From contig RAZD01000006.1 in NCBI GenBank assembly GCA_003612525.1, forward strand, positions 1-64,000: 64,000 bases of DNA, given 5' to 3'. A model generated the notes under the pieces. The model saw only the letters and a list, made by a program, of their open reading frames with translations, searched no databases and was not told where the DNA came from. The stretch comes from a bacterium C-53 (lineage in GTDB: Bacteria; Bacillota; Clostridia; Lachnospirales; Lachnospiraceae). Position 1 is the stretch's first letter. Every line of letters begins with the position of its first letter. Positions 46,173-54,245 of this stretch are shown here, piece after piece. The translations under genes were made by a program, and so were the position numbers.

Positions 46173-47267
46173 TTAAATCTCTCCTCCTTCTATCCTTTTT
46201 TCCGTCAGATAAGATTCCGAAGTGACATATCCATCAGGTCCCGCCGCTTCATAATAATCCGGAACGCGAATCAAATCCTGATTGGGAAGAAACCACTGTT
46301 TATCCGGATGTTCCGATTCTACGCCTTTCACAAGCGCCTGAACAGGACATACAGACACACAGCGCAGACAGCCCTTGCAATGATAATAGTCAAGTCCCGT
46401 ATTGACCATCATTTCCTTTCCTCTGTACTCTCCCTTTTGGAACTGAAACACCATATCAGGGCATGCCGAATCGCACAATCCGCAGTTGATGCACCTCTCT
46501 TTTAAGAAAAACGGGAAATAACCCTGCCGGGAGGCGGAAAGATCAGATATCACACTGCTTCCAAACCGCGGATTCACTCCGCCTATCGGCGCGGTCTGAT
46601 ATCCCCATGCTTCCGTTTCCTTCTCACTTGAAATTTCTGTCCTTCCCGTCAGGGTCAGCTCCACACGTTTCACTTCATTATACCCGCGTCTGATGCCTTC
46701 GAGATTATTCGATAACGTCTGAGGATATTTACGTCCTAATGTTTCTTCACATATTTTATTGACAGACTCAATGGGAATAAAACCCGAAGCCTTCGCCATT
46801 GCTCCCAGCATAACGACATTAATGCGTGAATGCGTCTCTATTGCTATTTTCTGCGCCGGAACTGTAAAAACGCATTTCACCGACGGAATATTATTAGCAG
46901 CAGCACAAGGATCCTCCAAATTGTTTTCCGTATTCATCACAACGATACTGTCAGAATTGCATCCCGAGAAAATACCATGATCCTGAATCAAAGCGTCATG
47001 AAAAATCCCCAGAAGATGCGGTGTCGTTACAGGTGAATGAACACGGATATCTTTCGACGCTTCACAGTATCTGATAAATGCCTTTACCGGCGTTCCCGTC
47101 TTTTCCGATCCATAGCTGGAGAAGCTTGCACTGTTTAATCCCATATATTTCGTCCCAAGCTCCCCCATCATCTTTCCACATAAATTTGCACCCAATCCTC
47201 CGATACTTTCAAGCCGTATCTCATAATATCCGCTCTGATTTACCACCGGCAGCCGTACTGATTCCAT
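46173..47267 (-). CDS. 2-oxoacid:ferredoxin oxidoreductase, fused gamma and delta (ferredoxin) subunits
   Basis: 364 residues. The N-terminal gamma domain ('GIGGLGANLCGKMMGE'-type, here SIGGLGANLCGKMMGE) binds CoA-side partners. The C-terminal delta part holds two 4Fe-4S motifs, CINCGLCDSACP and CKGCLRCVSVCP. The gene ends 1 bp before the alpha-beta gene, so the two form one operon encoding all four classical POR/VOR subunits as two fused chains. Confidence 0.9.
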   Translation of the reverse strand: MESVRLPVVNQSGYYEIRLESIGGLGANLCGKMMGELGTKYMGLNSASFSSYGSEKTGTPVKAFIRYCEASKDIRVHSPVTTPHLLGIFHDALIQDHGIFSGCNSDSIVVMNTENNLEDPCAAANNIPSVKCVFTVPAQKIAIETHSRINVVMLGAMAKASGFIPIESVNKICEETLGRKYPQTLSNNLEGIRRGYNEVKRVELTLTGRTEISSEKETEAWGYQTAPIGGVNPRFGSSVISDLSASRQGYFPFFLKERCINCGLCDSACPDMVFQFQKGEYRGKEMMVNTGLDYYHCKGCLRCVSVCPVQALVKGVESEHPDKQWFLPNQDLIRVPDYYEAAGPDGYVTSESYLTEKRIEGGEI

Positions 47268-47345
47268 TCCACATCCATCCCTTCAAGTTTCTTTATCTTT
47301 CAGTATGGAGGATTTTTTCCTTATTTATGCATAACATGCATCAGA

Positions 47346-47894
47346 TTACAAATCCTGAAGCATTGCCTGCAGCATCATAATATGATACTCCTCATCTTTT
47401 ATGATTCGCATCAACACCGCATTCACACAGTCGTCATTGATCATTCTGATATGCATTCTGTACTGGTCAATTGCGTCCTTCTCACTTTGAATATCCGCAT
47501 ATAACATTTTTCCGACATGATCGGAAATGCTCAAAAATGCCGGCGTCCACATCTGTGTTCCGCCTCTCGGCTGTCTTGCGCAGAAGTCTATACTGCCGCC
47601 AAGCAGATGCATTAATTCGCCAAGTTTCTGCAAATGCATCATCTCCGCCATAGCAATGCCCAGAATCGACCTTGCAAGAGGGCACTGCTCCCCGGACATT
47701 CGATTTTCATTATTAATGTACTGTGTAATCGCTGACATCTCCGACACTGCTCCGCAGTAATCAAAGCTCAGCAGACAGGCATACTCCTGATTTTTCTCCC
47801 TCACCTGAATCGGCGGATACGGCAAATCGACCATTGCCGGACGGATACCGGCAAAGCTGCAGTCATTCGTGACAGGTCTCTCATTTCTTTCCAT
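47346..47894 (-). CDS. Ferritin-like diiron-domain protein
   Basis: 182 residues. Four-helix-bundle pattern with candidate metal ligands: Glu in 'SEMSAITQYINNEN', ExxH in 'AEMMHLQKLGE', Glu in 'SEKDAIDQY' and ExxH in 'DEEYHIMML'. This suits a rubrerythrin/Mn-catalase-like or spore-associated ferritin fold, probably for peroxide or iron handling. Its ribosome site (GGGAG) is part of the terminator hairpin of the upstream toxin-antitoxin operon. Confidence 0.75.
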   Translation of the reverse strand: MERNERPVTNDCSFAGIRPAMVDLPYPPIQVREKNQEYACLLSFDYCGAVSEMSAITQYINNENRMSGEQCPLARSILGIAMAEMMHLQKLGELMHLLGGSIDFCARQPRGGTQMWTPAFLSISDHVGKMLYADIQSEKDAIDQYRMHIRMINDDCVNAVLMRIIKDEEYHIMMLQAMLQDL

Positions 47895-47901
47895 ACAAAA
47901 A

Positions 47902-47943
47902 AGACTCCCAATCTATTTTCTGTAATAATATATTGAGAAGTCT
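47902..47943 (-). terminator. Terminator of the toxin-antitoxin operon overlapping the next gene's ribosome site
   Basis: Minus strand: AGACT-T-CTCAAT pairs with ATTGGGAGTCT (one bulge), followed by TTTTTTG. The 3' arm includes GGGAG, 10 nt before the ferritin-like ATG. Confidence 0.65.
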
Positions 47944-47968
47944 TTGTGTTTATGAAACATATCCTGTT

Positions 47969-48973
47969 TTAAGATGCTTTGTTTAGCATATCGCGAATGT
48001 AATTCCTGATACCCTCTTCCGAATCAATCCCATATTCCTGATTCACTTTCTTATAATATTCCATCATACTCTCCTTTGATAAAGGTTCATTTGACGGAAT
48101 ACTGTCACCGTAACCTTTCCGTGCATGCTTCCACGGGTCCTCATTATGGGTAATCCGTTCAAGAACCTTTCCCCCATACATACCAAACGTATTCACAATC
48201 AGATCAACCACCCTTTTCTCTTCCTCCGCCAGCCGGCCTGTCATTCCCTCCAGGACGGCGAATCGGGCATCCTCAATCGGATTATACCGAAAATCACGAA
48301 AAAGCTCGTAAACTTCCGGATAAACAGGACCATGAACCCATGCTCTGCAATCCTCTGAAAAGATTGGCTCTCCATGTAAAGCTGCATAGAATCCCTGTAT
48401 AAAATAAAGCAGCTTCTGCAGCATCAGCGGTGTCACCTCTTCCAGCTTTTCAAAAATATATGCGATCACAATCAGTATCTTTTCCGATACGGAAAAAAGG
48501 TTCTCCATGCTCGCTGCTGCCGCAAAAGCCTTCTGATACGCGGCGTCTGTAATCTTCTCCCGGTTTTCAGACAGTTTATTTCTCATAAATGCAGGCGAAA
48601 TAAGCGCAGCGTGTATCGTATCTGAGTATTCTCTGGACGGAACCTGCCCTTCCAGATACCTGTGAATTGTGACTTCGCCGAAACCGAGCGCAAGCGAGAG
48701 AGGCGCTTTCCCGATCTTATATATCTTCATCAGTTTTTCAATATCATCCGCTAAGACAATCCCTTCTGCTGACCGGTACTGCGCATCCATCTCCTGCACA
48801 TTCCTGTCAATTAATCCCGGAATGCTCATTTCCCCGCCGCACTGCACACACCGGGCCGTCGTTATTTCAAATAAATACTCCTTCTCCCGGATAACTCTCG
48901 TAATCGTTTTCTTCTGCAAACTATATTCTGTTTCTTTTCCACATTCAATACAAAAATCGCTTCTCTCTGCCAT
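47969..48973 (-). CDS. MqsA-like antitoxin fused to a Panacea (SocA/DUF4065) domain
   Basis: 334 residues. An N-terminal zinc finger (CIECG...CVQCGGE, about residues 7-48) and a helix-turn-helix (about 70-125, LSLALGFGEVTIHRYLEG) match MqsA-type antitoxins. The C-terminal half (about 165-325) is a Panacea/SocA-like domain ('PLMLQKLLYFIQGFYAALHG', 'WVHGPVYPEVYELF'). It should neutralise the upstream toxin and repress the operon. ATG 48971-48973 follows GAGGTGG; it starts 22 bp after the toxin stop. Confidence 0.82.
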   Translation of the reverse strand: MAERSDFCIECGKETEYSLQKKTITRVIREKEYLFEITTARCVQCGGEMSIPGLIDRNVQEMDAQYRSAEGIVLADDIEKLMKIYKIGKAPLSLALGFGEVTIHRYLEGQVPSREYSDTIHAALISPAFMRNKLSENREKITDAAYQKAFAAAASMENLFSVSEKILIVIAYIFEKLEEVTPLMLQKLLYFIQGFYAALHGEPIFSEDCRAWVHGPVYPEVYELFRDFRYNPIEDARFAVLEGMTGRLAEEEKRVVDLIVNTFGMYGGKVLERITHNEDPWKHARKGYGDSIPSNEPLSKESMMEYYKKVNQEYGIDSEEGIRNYIRDMLNKAS

Positions 48974-48995
48974 ATGGTCCACCTCTATTTTTAAA

Positions 48996-49412
48996 TTATT
49001 TGAAATAATATGTAAGCGGATGTCTCTGCTCATGAAAAGAAATTACAACAACAAAATGCTCTGGCAACCGGTTAAATTTAATGTACAGGGAAACGGTCTT
49101 TTCCCCTGCTCCATACCTTTCCAGAAGTTTTACATCCTTTCCAAAAACATAGAGTATTTCATGTTCATACCCTTTATGCTCATTTTTCAATATCTCTGAA
49201 AAGTCCGTTGATACGAGACTTAAAAGGATATCCCTTGCTTTTGCTTCATCCATCACATAATTAAAAAATAGATCAATATTACTCTGCCGCTTTCCGTTTC
49301 TGGCAATCTGATATCTTCCGTTCCGTATTGTGTCTTTCACTTCAGAGAGATAACGTTCTATCTCCTGTATTTCTATCTTCAATCTATTTCTCTTTTCTGT
49401 TTTTTGTACCAT
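48996..49412 (-). CDS. MqsR-like toxin of a type II toxin-antitoxin pair
   Basis: 138 residues from the ATG at 49410-49412. The C-terminal half, with 'DFSEILKNEHKG', 'FGKDVKLLER', 'VSLYIKFNRL' and 'FVVVISFHEQ', follows the pattern of MqsR (RelE-fold mRNA interferase). The identity is moderate, and other RelE-fold toxins are possible. The true start is uncertain: if the best promoter is used the transcript begins after this ATG, and a TTG near 49382 would be first. Confidence 0.7.
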   Translation of the reverse strand: MVQKTEKRNRLKIEIQEIERYLSEVKDTIRNGRYQIARNGKRQSNIDLFFNYVMDEAKARDILLSLVSTDFSEILKNEHKGYEHEILYVFGKDVKLLERYGAGEKTVSLYIKFNRLPEHFVVVISFHEQRHPLTYYFK

Positions 49413-49413
49413 T

Positions 49414-49458
49414 ATCTTATTATAATGATAGGATTTTGTCAATATCCTATCATTATAA
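49414..49458 (-). promoter_or_regulatory. Toxin-antitoxin promoter and operator palindrome
   Basis: A perfect 15-bp inverted repeat, TTATAATGATAGGAT (49420-49434) and ATCCTATCATTATAA (49444-49458), has a 9-nt centre. The minus-strand -35 TTGACA (49437-49442) lies in that centre, and TAAGAT (49414-49419) sits 17 nt further. Repressor bound to the palindrome would cover the promoter, the classic layout for antitoxin autorepression. Confidence 0.75.
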
Positions 49459-49508
49459 GTTGTAGTATCCTGTCTTATATTATACCTGGGAAATCACACT
49501 CATTCTTT

Positions 49509-51284
49509 TTATAATCTATTAAATATACTTGTAAGTTTATTTATAAGTTCATCTTTTATACTACTGTCCTCTTGACTCCACTTATTTGCTAATACCAGAA
49601 TAGTATCATTAATGTGTAAACTATCACCATAATCGCACACTGATATCTCCTTAACAATATCTTTGGCATTCTTTGAATCAATTTCGTCGTATTTAAGTAA
49701 AACGTCGCCATATACTTTTTTAACATGTTTACTTTTTAAAAATATTTGTTCGGGAATCATCTTCCCAGGTAAATAAAAAACATTATTCCTATAAAATCTT
49801 AAATATGCTAAGTATTCTTTACATATTTGATCTTCTCTTTTACCACCTGTCCCTCCATCTGAATATACATCAAGATTCATTCCATATGCCTCTTTTATAC
49901 ACGTTGAAAGATAATTCGCATTTTCTAGCTCATCTTTCCTAAGAGAACTCTCTTCAAACACATACCCCGTTTCCATATCTCCATCAAGCATTACAAATAC
50001 TTTCTTTGATAAATCTTCATTGAGGGCTATTGGCGTCACATAATGATTGATTAATGTTTTTTCTCCTCCTGGATAATATACAACTTCAAAATATTGCAAC
50101 TTGTCCATCTGATTCAATGTTTTTTCAATAATGGTCCGAGCAGCATAATCTTCACAAAGTATTATTTTCTTTGCTAAAACTTTATCTTCAATATCAAAAA
50201 AAGCTTCCTGATAATTAACATTTTCCTTAACATAAAATTTTCCATCCTCATTCGTTTTAAATAATTTTATTGCCAAATCGGGAAGACCATTTATAAGCGA
50301 AGGCGAATGGGATGAAATAATTACTTGTAGCTTCTTACATTTAATCGCATCCAATAAATATGATTTCAAATTTTCCTGTGCCCCTGGATGCAAAGAAACC
50401 TCAGGTTCATCTAGCAAAATAAGAGAGTATGGCAAAGCCTGTTCAATACGCCTCACTAATTGAACAACTGCAATTTCTCCACTACCAGCATTCGCTTCTG
50501 AATAACCCGTAGTAAATCTCGTTCTCATATAAACTGAAACGCCATGATTTTTATATAATTTATGCTCTGCCACTCTTATATCATCATATTCTTTGTTTAA
50601 AATCTTACCTATTTTTTCAACAACATCTTTAGACAAAATTTCCAGCTTGCCCATCCTATCATCCTGAGTACCCTTAAATCTCATTGCTTCCGCATTAAAA
50701 AGTCTTTTTAAATAAACAGACCTGTCCCGAAGTAATTTTTTTCTTACCTCTAACTCATCCCTAGAAAAATGAAATACTTTATCAAACGCACTAACTTCCG
50801 CTCGAAAATCCAAGTATATAACCTTCTTTTCAACTGGAGTATTACGCTTACTAGGTCGCATACCATCTTTTTTAATAGGTCTACTCGTTTCCCAATAGTC
50901 TAAATCTTCCCTTTTCGTTTTAGACCCACGTTTCATTCTCATTTTCATAACTTCTTTTATTTCCGTTTCTTTATTTTCAACATATCCATAAAAATACCTA
51001 TTCCTATCTCCACTTTCAGCTATAGGATCTACATCTGTAGAAAACCAGAAATCACCACACGTATAACCTTGCGGAGCCCCAAATAGCGCATGCAGTGTTG
51101 AACTTTTTCCAGAACCATTTTTTCCTATCAATACAGTTAATGGAAAGCCAAAATTAATTCTTGTTTTAGGAACCAAATTTTTGTAATAAGGAAAATCTAT
51201 ATATTCTATATAATTATTAAAAATACCATTCTCCTTCATTTTTATTATCGTTTTTATAGTCTCTTCAATCTTTTGTTCATCCAT
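49509..51284 (-). CDS. OLD-like AAA ATPase with C-terminal TOPRIM-type nuclease domain
   Basis: 591 residues. Walker A 'LIGKNGSGKSSTLHAL' lies at the N-terminus; a long insertion is followed by the ABC-type signature region 'NAGSGEIAVVQLV' and Walker B 'LILLDEPEVSLHPGAQ'. The C-terminal part fits TOPRIM: 'KIILCEDYAARTI' (acidic residue) and 'FVMLDGDME' (DxD). Proteins of this build include OLD, GajA and other anti-phage nucleases. ATG 51282-51284 follows GGAGAA. It lies 21 bp after the methyltransferase gene, so it probably works with it. Confidence 0.82.
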   Translation of the reverse strand: MDEQKIEETIKTIIKMKENGIFNNYIEYIDFPYYKNLVPKTRINFGFPLTVLIGKNGSGKSSTLHALFGAPQGYTCGDFWFSTDVDPIAESGDRNRYFYGYVENKETEIKEVMKMRMKRGSKTKREDLDYWETSRPIKKDGMRPSKRNTPVEKKVIYLDFRAEVSAFDKVFHFSRDELEVRKKLLRDRSVYLKRLFNAEAMRFKGTQDDRMGKLEILSKDVVEKIGKILNKEYDDIRVAEHKLYKNHGVSVYMRTRFTTGYSEANAGSGEIAVVQLVRRIEQALPYSLILLDEPEVSLHPGAQENLKSYLLDAIKCKKLQVIISSHSPSLINGLPDLAIKLFKTNEDGKFYVKENVNYQEAFFDIEDKVLAKKIILCEDYAARTIIEKTLNQMDKLQYFEVVYYPGGEKTLINHYVTPIALNEDLSKKVFVMLDGDMETGYVFEESSLRKDELENANYLSTCIKEAYGMNLDVYSDGGTGGKREDQICKEYLAYLRFYRNNVFYLPGKMIPEQIFLKSKHVKKVYGDVLLKYDEIDSKNAKDIVKEISVCDYGDSLHINDTILVLANKWSQEDSSIKDELINKLTSIFNRL

Positions 51285-51305
51285 ATAATAATTTTTCTCC
51301 ATATA

Positions 51306-52469
51306 CTATTCATTGTATTTTACTATAGTCCTTCTTCTATTTATTTCTAGCACTCTTATTGCTTGCTTAAAAACAAAACCACTTGACTTTACTAATTCAA
51401 TTGGTACTGCATTTCCAATCTGCAATGCAGAATTTGTGAGAGAATCACTAAATATAAAGTCATCTGGAAATGTTTGTAATCTTGCTGCTTCTCTAATAGA
51501 AATTGCCCTATTCTGGTTATAATGTCCATATCTTCCTTTTGAACAGTATAGGCAACCACCAGTTATTGTCGGTGCTGGTTTGTCAGGATCCATAATTCCA
51601 TATGCATCTCCATGCCCTAAAAATATATCTCCCTTTGAATCTGCCTTTTTATGACACTCCAAAACTAACTCTTGTGGCAATCCATTTCTTGAGCCTCCGT
51701 TTTGTCTAATCATCTCTATTCTCTTTAAATTTGTCTCTGAAAGAGACGAACATTTATGATTATGTACCTTCCCATCATCAATATAAAATGCCCCTGCTTT
51801 TATTTCGGGCAAATCACCAATTGCCTCACGTACTGTCTTCCATTTTCTCAGGCCTTCAGTACCACTTTTATTGTGAGTTGGTTTCGGCAAATCAAACTGA
51901 AAACCATAGTTTTTTAATTCTTGATTAATGTCCCTACGCACAGCATGCATTACAAAACGCTTTCTTGTCTGTGGAACTCCATAATCTGCTGCATTTAATA
52001 TTTTTTTAAAAACATCATAATTGCTGTTTAACCGTTCCAAAAACTCTCTTAATATATTTGAATTAAAGTCGGACACTATCCCTGGTACATTTTCCATCAA
52101 AATAAATGGAGGTTCAATTTTTTCAATAATTCTTAAAAACTGAAATAATAATTTCTTTCTTTCATCCTCAGACTTCTTTTTATTTGAAGGATTCTTTCGC
52201 GTAAAATTTTGACATGGTGGACAACCTGCAAACAGATAAATATCGTCTAATTTTAATTTTGCGGCCTTTAGTATTTGTTCACCTGTCAACTCACAAATGT
52301 CTTTATTTAAAACATTTACGTTTTTCAGCGGTGCATAATTTAAATATGTGTTTACCGCATTTTTCTCTATCTCAACTGCTGACTTAATCCTAAAGCCGGC
52401 TAAACTCAAACCACATGATACCCCTCCACATCCTGAAAATAAATCAATTGCTTCATACTTTATTCTCAT
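51306..52469 (-). CDS. DNA (cytosine-5) methyltransferase
   Basis: 387 residues. All main m5C motifs are present: I DLFSGCGG, IV GCPPCQNF with the catalytic Cys, VI ENVPG, VIII QTRKR, IX RLQTFP and X QIGNAVP, with a target-recognition region between VIII and IX. It would protect host DNA at an unknown sequence. ATG 52467-52469 follows GGAGA by 9 nt; a TTG at 52518-52520 that overlaps the vsr stop is an alternative. Confidence 0.95.
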   Translation of the reverse strand: MRIKYEAIDLFSGCGGVSCGLSLAGFRIKSAVEIEKNAVNTYLNYAPLKNVNVLNKDICELTGEQILKAAKLKLDDIYLFAGCPPCQNFTRKNPSNKKKSEDERKKLLFQFLRIIEKIEPPFILMENVPGIVSDFNSNILREFLERLNSNYDVFKKILNAADYGVPQTRKRFVMHAVRRDINQELKNYGFQFDLPKPTHNKSGTEGLRKWKTVREAIGDLPEIKAGAFYIDDGKVHNHKCSSLSETNLKRIEMIRQNGGSRNGLPQELVLECHKKADSKGDIFLGHGDAYGIMDPDKPAPTITGGCLYCSKGRYGHYNQNRAISIREAARLQTFPDDFIFSDSLTNSALQIGNAVPIELVKSSGFVFKQAIRVLEINRRRTIVKYNE

Positions 52470-52516
52470 ACCATGATATCTCCATTTCAAAATTACATCT
52501 GATGCAACAATCACCT

Positions 52517-52951
52517 TCAATCACTATACATGATTATGTCAAATATTGTTTCTTCTACTACCTTCACGCACTCATCTGTATGTTTCTTTATATCTGTTCC
52601 CCAAAATCTAATAACCGTCCACCCCTGAAAAAACAACTGTTTATTCACCTCTTCATCTCTCATTCTATTTCTTGATATTTTATTTACCCAAAATTCGCTA
52701 TTATTACATTTTTCAAGTTGACATTTTAACTTTACCCAATCTTTCCCATGGAAAAATTCACTATCACAAAATATAGCTATTTTATATTTCAAAATTACTA
52801 AATCTGGTTTTCCAGGTAAGTTCTTATAATTTTTTCTGTACCGAATCCCCTTTTCCCATAATGCCCTTTGTAATAAAACTTCTATCTCCGTATTTTTTGA
52901 CTTAATATTTCTCATGTTTTTTCGCCGCTGCTCTGGTGTAAGTACATCCAT
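52517..52951 (-). CDS. vsr: Very short patch repair endonuclease Vsr
   Basis: 144 residues. 'RRKNMRNIKSKNTEIEVLL', 'PDLVILKYKIAIFCDSEFFHG' (split: PDLVILKYKIAIF and CDSEFFHG) and 'RNRMRDEEVNKQLFFQGW' are Vsr signatures, with catalytic Asp and His in DSEFFHG. It nicks T:G mismatches that arise from deaminated 5-methylcytosine. It is the first gene of the vsr-methyltransferase-ATPase cassette; GGAGTGAT precedes the ATG. Confidence 0.95.
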   Translation of the reverse strand: MDVLTPEQRRKNMRNIKSKNTEIEVLLQRALWEKGIRYRKNYKNLPGKPDLVILKYKIAIFCDSEFFHGKDWVKLKCQLEKCNNSEFWVNKISRNRMRDEEVNKQLFFQGWTVIRFWGTDIKKHTDECVKVVEETIFDIIMYSD

Positions 52952-53324
52952 TAATTATCACTCCATTTTTCAGCAAAACAAATTATAAATCCTTCCACCT
53001 CAAAAACTCATCTTTGATATATCTCATTCTCACAAGAAATCTAACTTCAGTATTGAACTCTTTGTTATCCATCCTCAAAGCATATTCAAGCTTATAAATT
53101 ACAAATGTAAAATTTCTGTTTTTGCTAACCTTTTATTAATAAATATTCTTCTATTTTTTCAAATACTCGTAAATATACTATCTGATATATAGAACCTTAA
53201 AAAAGTATATATTAAAATCCTCATTTTTACACTAAATTCCAACAAAAACATCTAAATCCTTACTTAAATTGATTCTATATTTATCCCAGATAATAAAACT
53301 ATTACAATATAACAAGCCTTTTTA
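52952..53324. other. AT-rich gap upstream of vsr without a firm gene
   Basis: About 370 bp of very AT-rich sequence. Two short minus-strand frames were seen: 52983-53072 (29 codons, no proper ribosome site) and 53159-53251 (30 codons, hydrophobic, with AAGG 6 nt upstream of its ATG). Neither is convincing. The vsr promoter must lie here; TTGAAA (about 53161) with TATTAA downstream is a weak candidate. Confidence 0.4.
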
Positions 53325-54125
53325 TCATACATAATTTTCGCCTCCAAACAGCGGATTGGCCTCCCTCACATCCGCCCCATACTGAGTCCTTAATTCTTCA
53401 AATGCAGCCAGAACCTCATCCGGAATATCCACATGCGCAATAAATCCCTTTCCTTTCGGGCCGTATCCGTTCTCATTATCCATAAGGCGGGGAATCTCTC
53501 CCATCAACAGATTCACATACCTGTCCACATCCCACATGCCATAGAAATCAGAAGCGTAGACCAGTCTGCCGCTTTCCTCCGCTACCTTCGCCTGATATGT
53601 CGCATAATTTATAATTTCAACCTTATCCGAAACATATTTTTGCAGGCATGCTTTCATCCGATACTGCATCGTCGCGTCCTGCGACAGAATGATGCTTTGA
53701 AAATCAATTTTTTTCTCTCTCAGCAGCTCCAGCAGATACGTGATGTTATTCCCGCAATTTGTTGACCTGCACTCAAGGAAATCCGCCGTCAGGCCATGCC
53801 TCTGTTTCACGTATTGTTGGAAGATTTCGGCCTCCGAAAGCCCCTCGGTCTGAATGGAAGGATATTCCTGATGTACCCTGCGGCGCAGGGATTCCGTCGT
53901 ATGCCCCACGCCGCCGACAATAATATATGTCCTTGCAATCCGGTCTTTCATCGCCTGTGCCAGCACATCCCCGCCGCACAGAATACTGCCGCCAAATAAA
54001 ACCATGACATCCGCTTGCTCAATTCCATACCTGCGTCTTAAATTTTCCGCCGAAAGATACCCGATATCCCGTCTTCCGCAAAATTGTCCCAGAATGTTTA
54101 TATCTTCTGCCTTTCCCATTTTCAT
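53325..54125 (-). CDS. YdcF-family (DUF218) protein
   Basis: 266 residues. The Rossmann-like YdcF core has 'ADVMVLFGGSILCGG', 'RTYIIVGGVGHTTES' and 'SIILSQDATMQYR'. Here the N-terminus lacks a membrane segment, so the protein is cytosolic. E. coli YdcF binds S-adenosylmethionine in vitro, but the role of the family is unclear. GAGG precedes the ATG, and the gene has its own promoter upstream. Confidence 0.8.
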   Translation of the reverse strand: MKMGKAEDINILGQFCGRRDIGYLSAENLRRRYGIEQADVMVLFGGSILCGGDVLAQAMKDRIARTYIIVGGVGHTTESLRRRVHQEYPSIQTEGLSEAEIFQQYVKQRHGLTADFLECRSTNCGNNITYLLELLREKKIDFQSIILSQDATMQYRMKACLQKYVSDKVEIINYATYQAKVAEESGRLVYASDFYGMWDVDRYVNLLMGEIPRLMDNENGYGPKGKGFIAHVDIPDEVLAAFEELRTQYGADVREANPLFGGENYV

Positions 54126-54186
54126 ATCCCATCCTCTTTCGCATCGTATCTATCGAGACTTCTGACCTCCCGAAAGTTTTAAGTAT

Positions 54187-54214
54187 ATTATATCATTCTG
54201 TCCAACCAATTCAA
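54187..54214 (-). promoter_or_regulatory. Promoter of the YdcF-family gene
   Basis: Minus-strand TTGAAT (54209-54214) and TATAAT (54187-54192) with a 16-nt spacer, about 60 nt upstream of the start codon. Confidence 0.65.
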
Positions 54215-54245
54215 CCGCTGAGCCGGAATAAACAGAATGAATCTG

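Noticed and set aside
52983-53072. 29-codon minus-strand frame upstream of vsr
   Set aside because: Shine-Dalgarno-like GAGG abuts the ATG and no homologous pattern is recognised; may be a gene remnant.
53159-53251. 30-codon hydrophobic frame in the AT-rich gap
   Set aside because: Chance frames of this size are common in DNA this AT-rich; only a weak ribosome site supports it.
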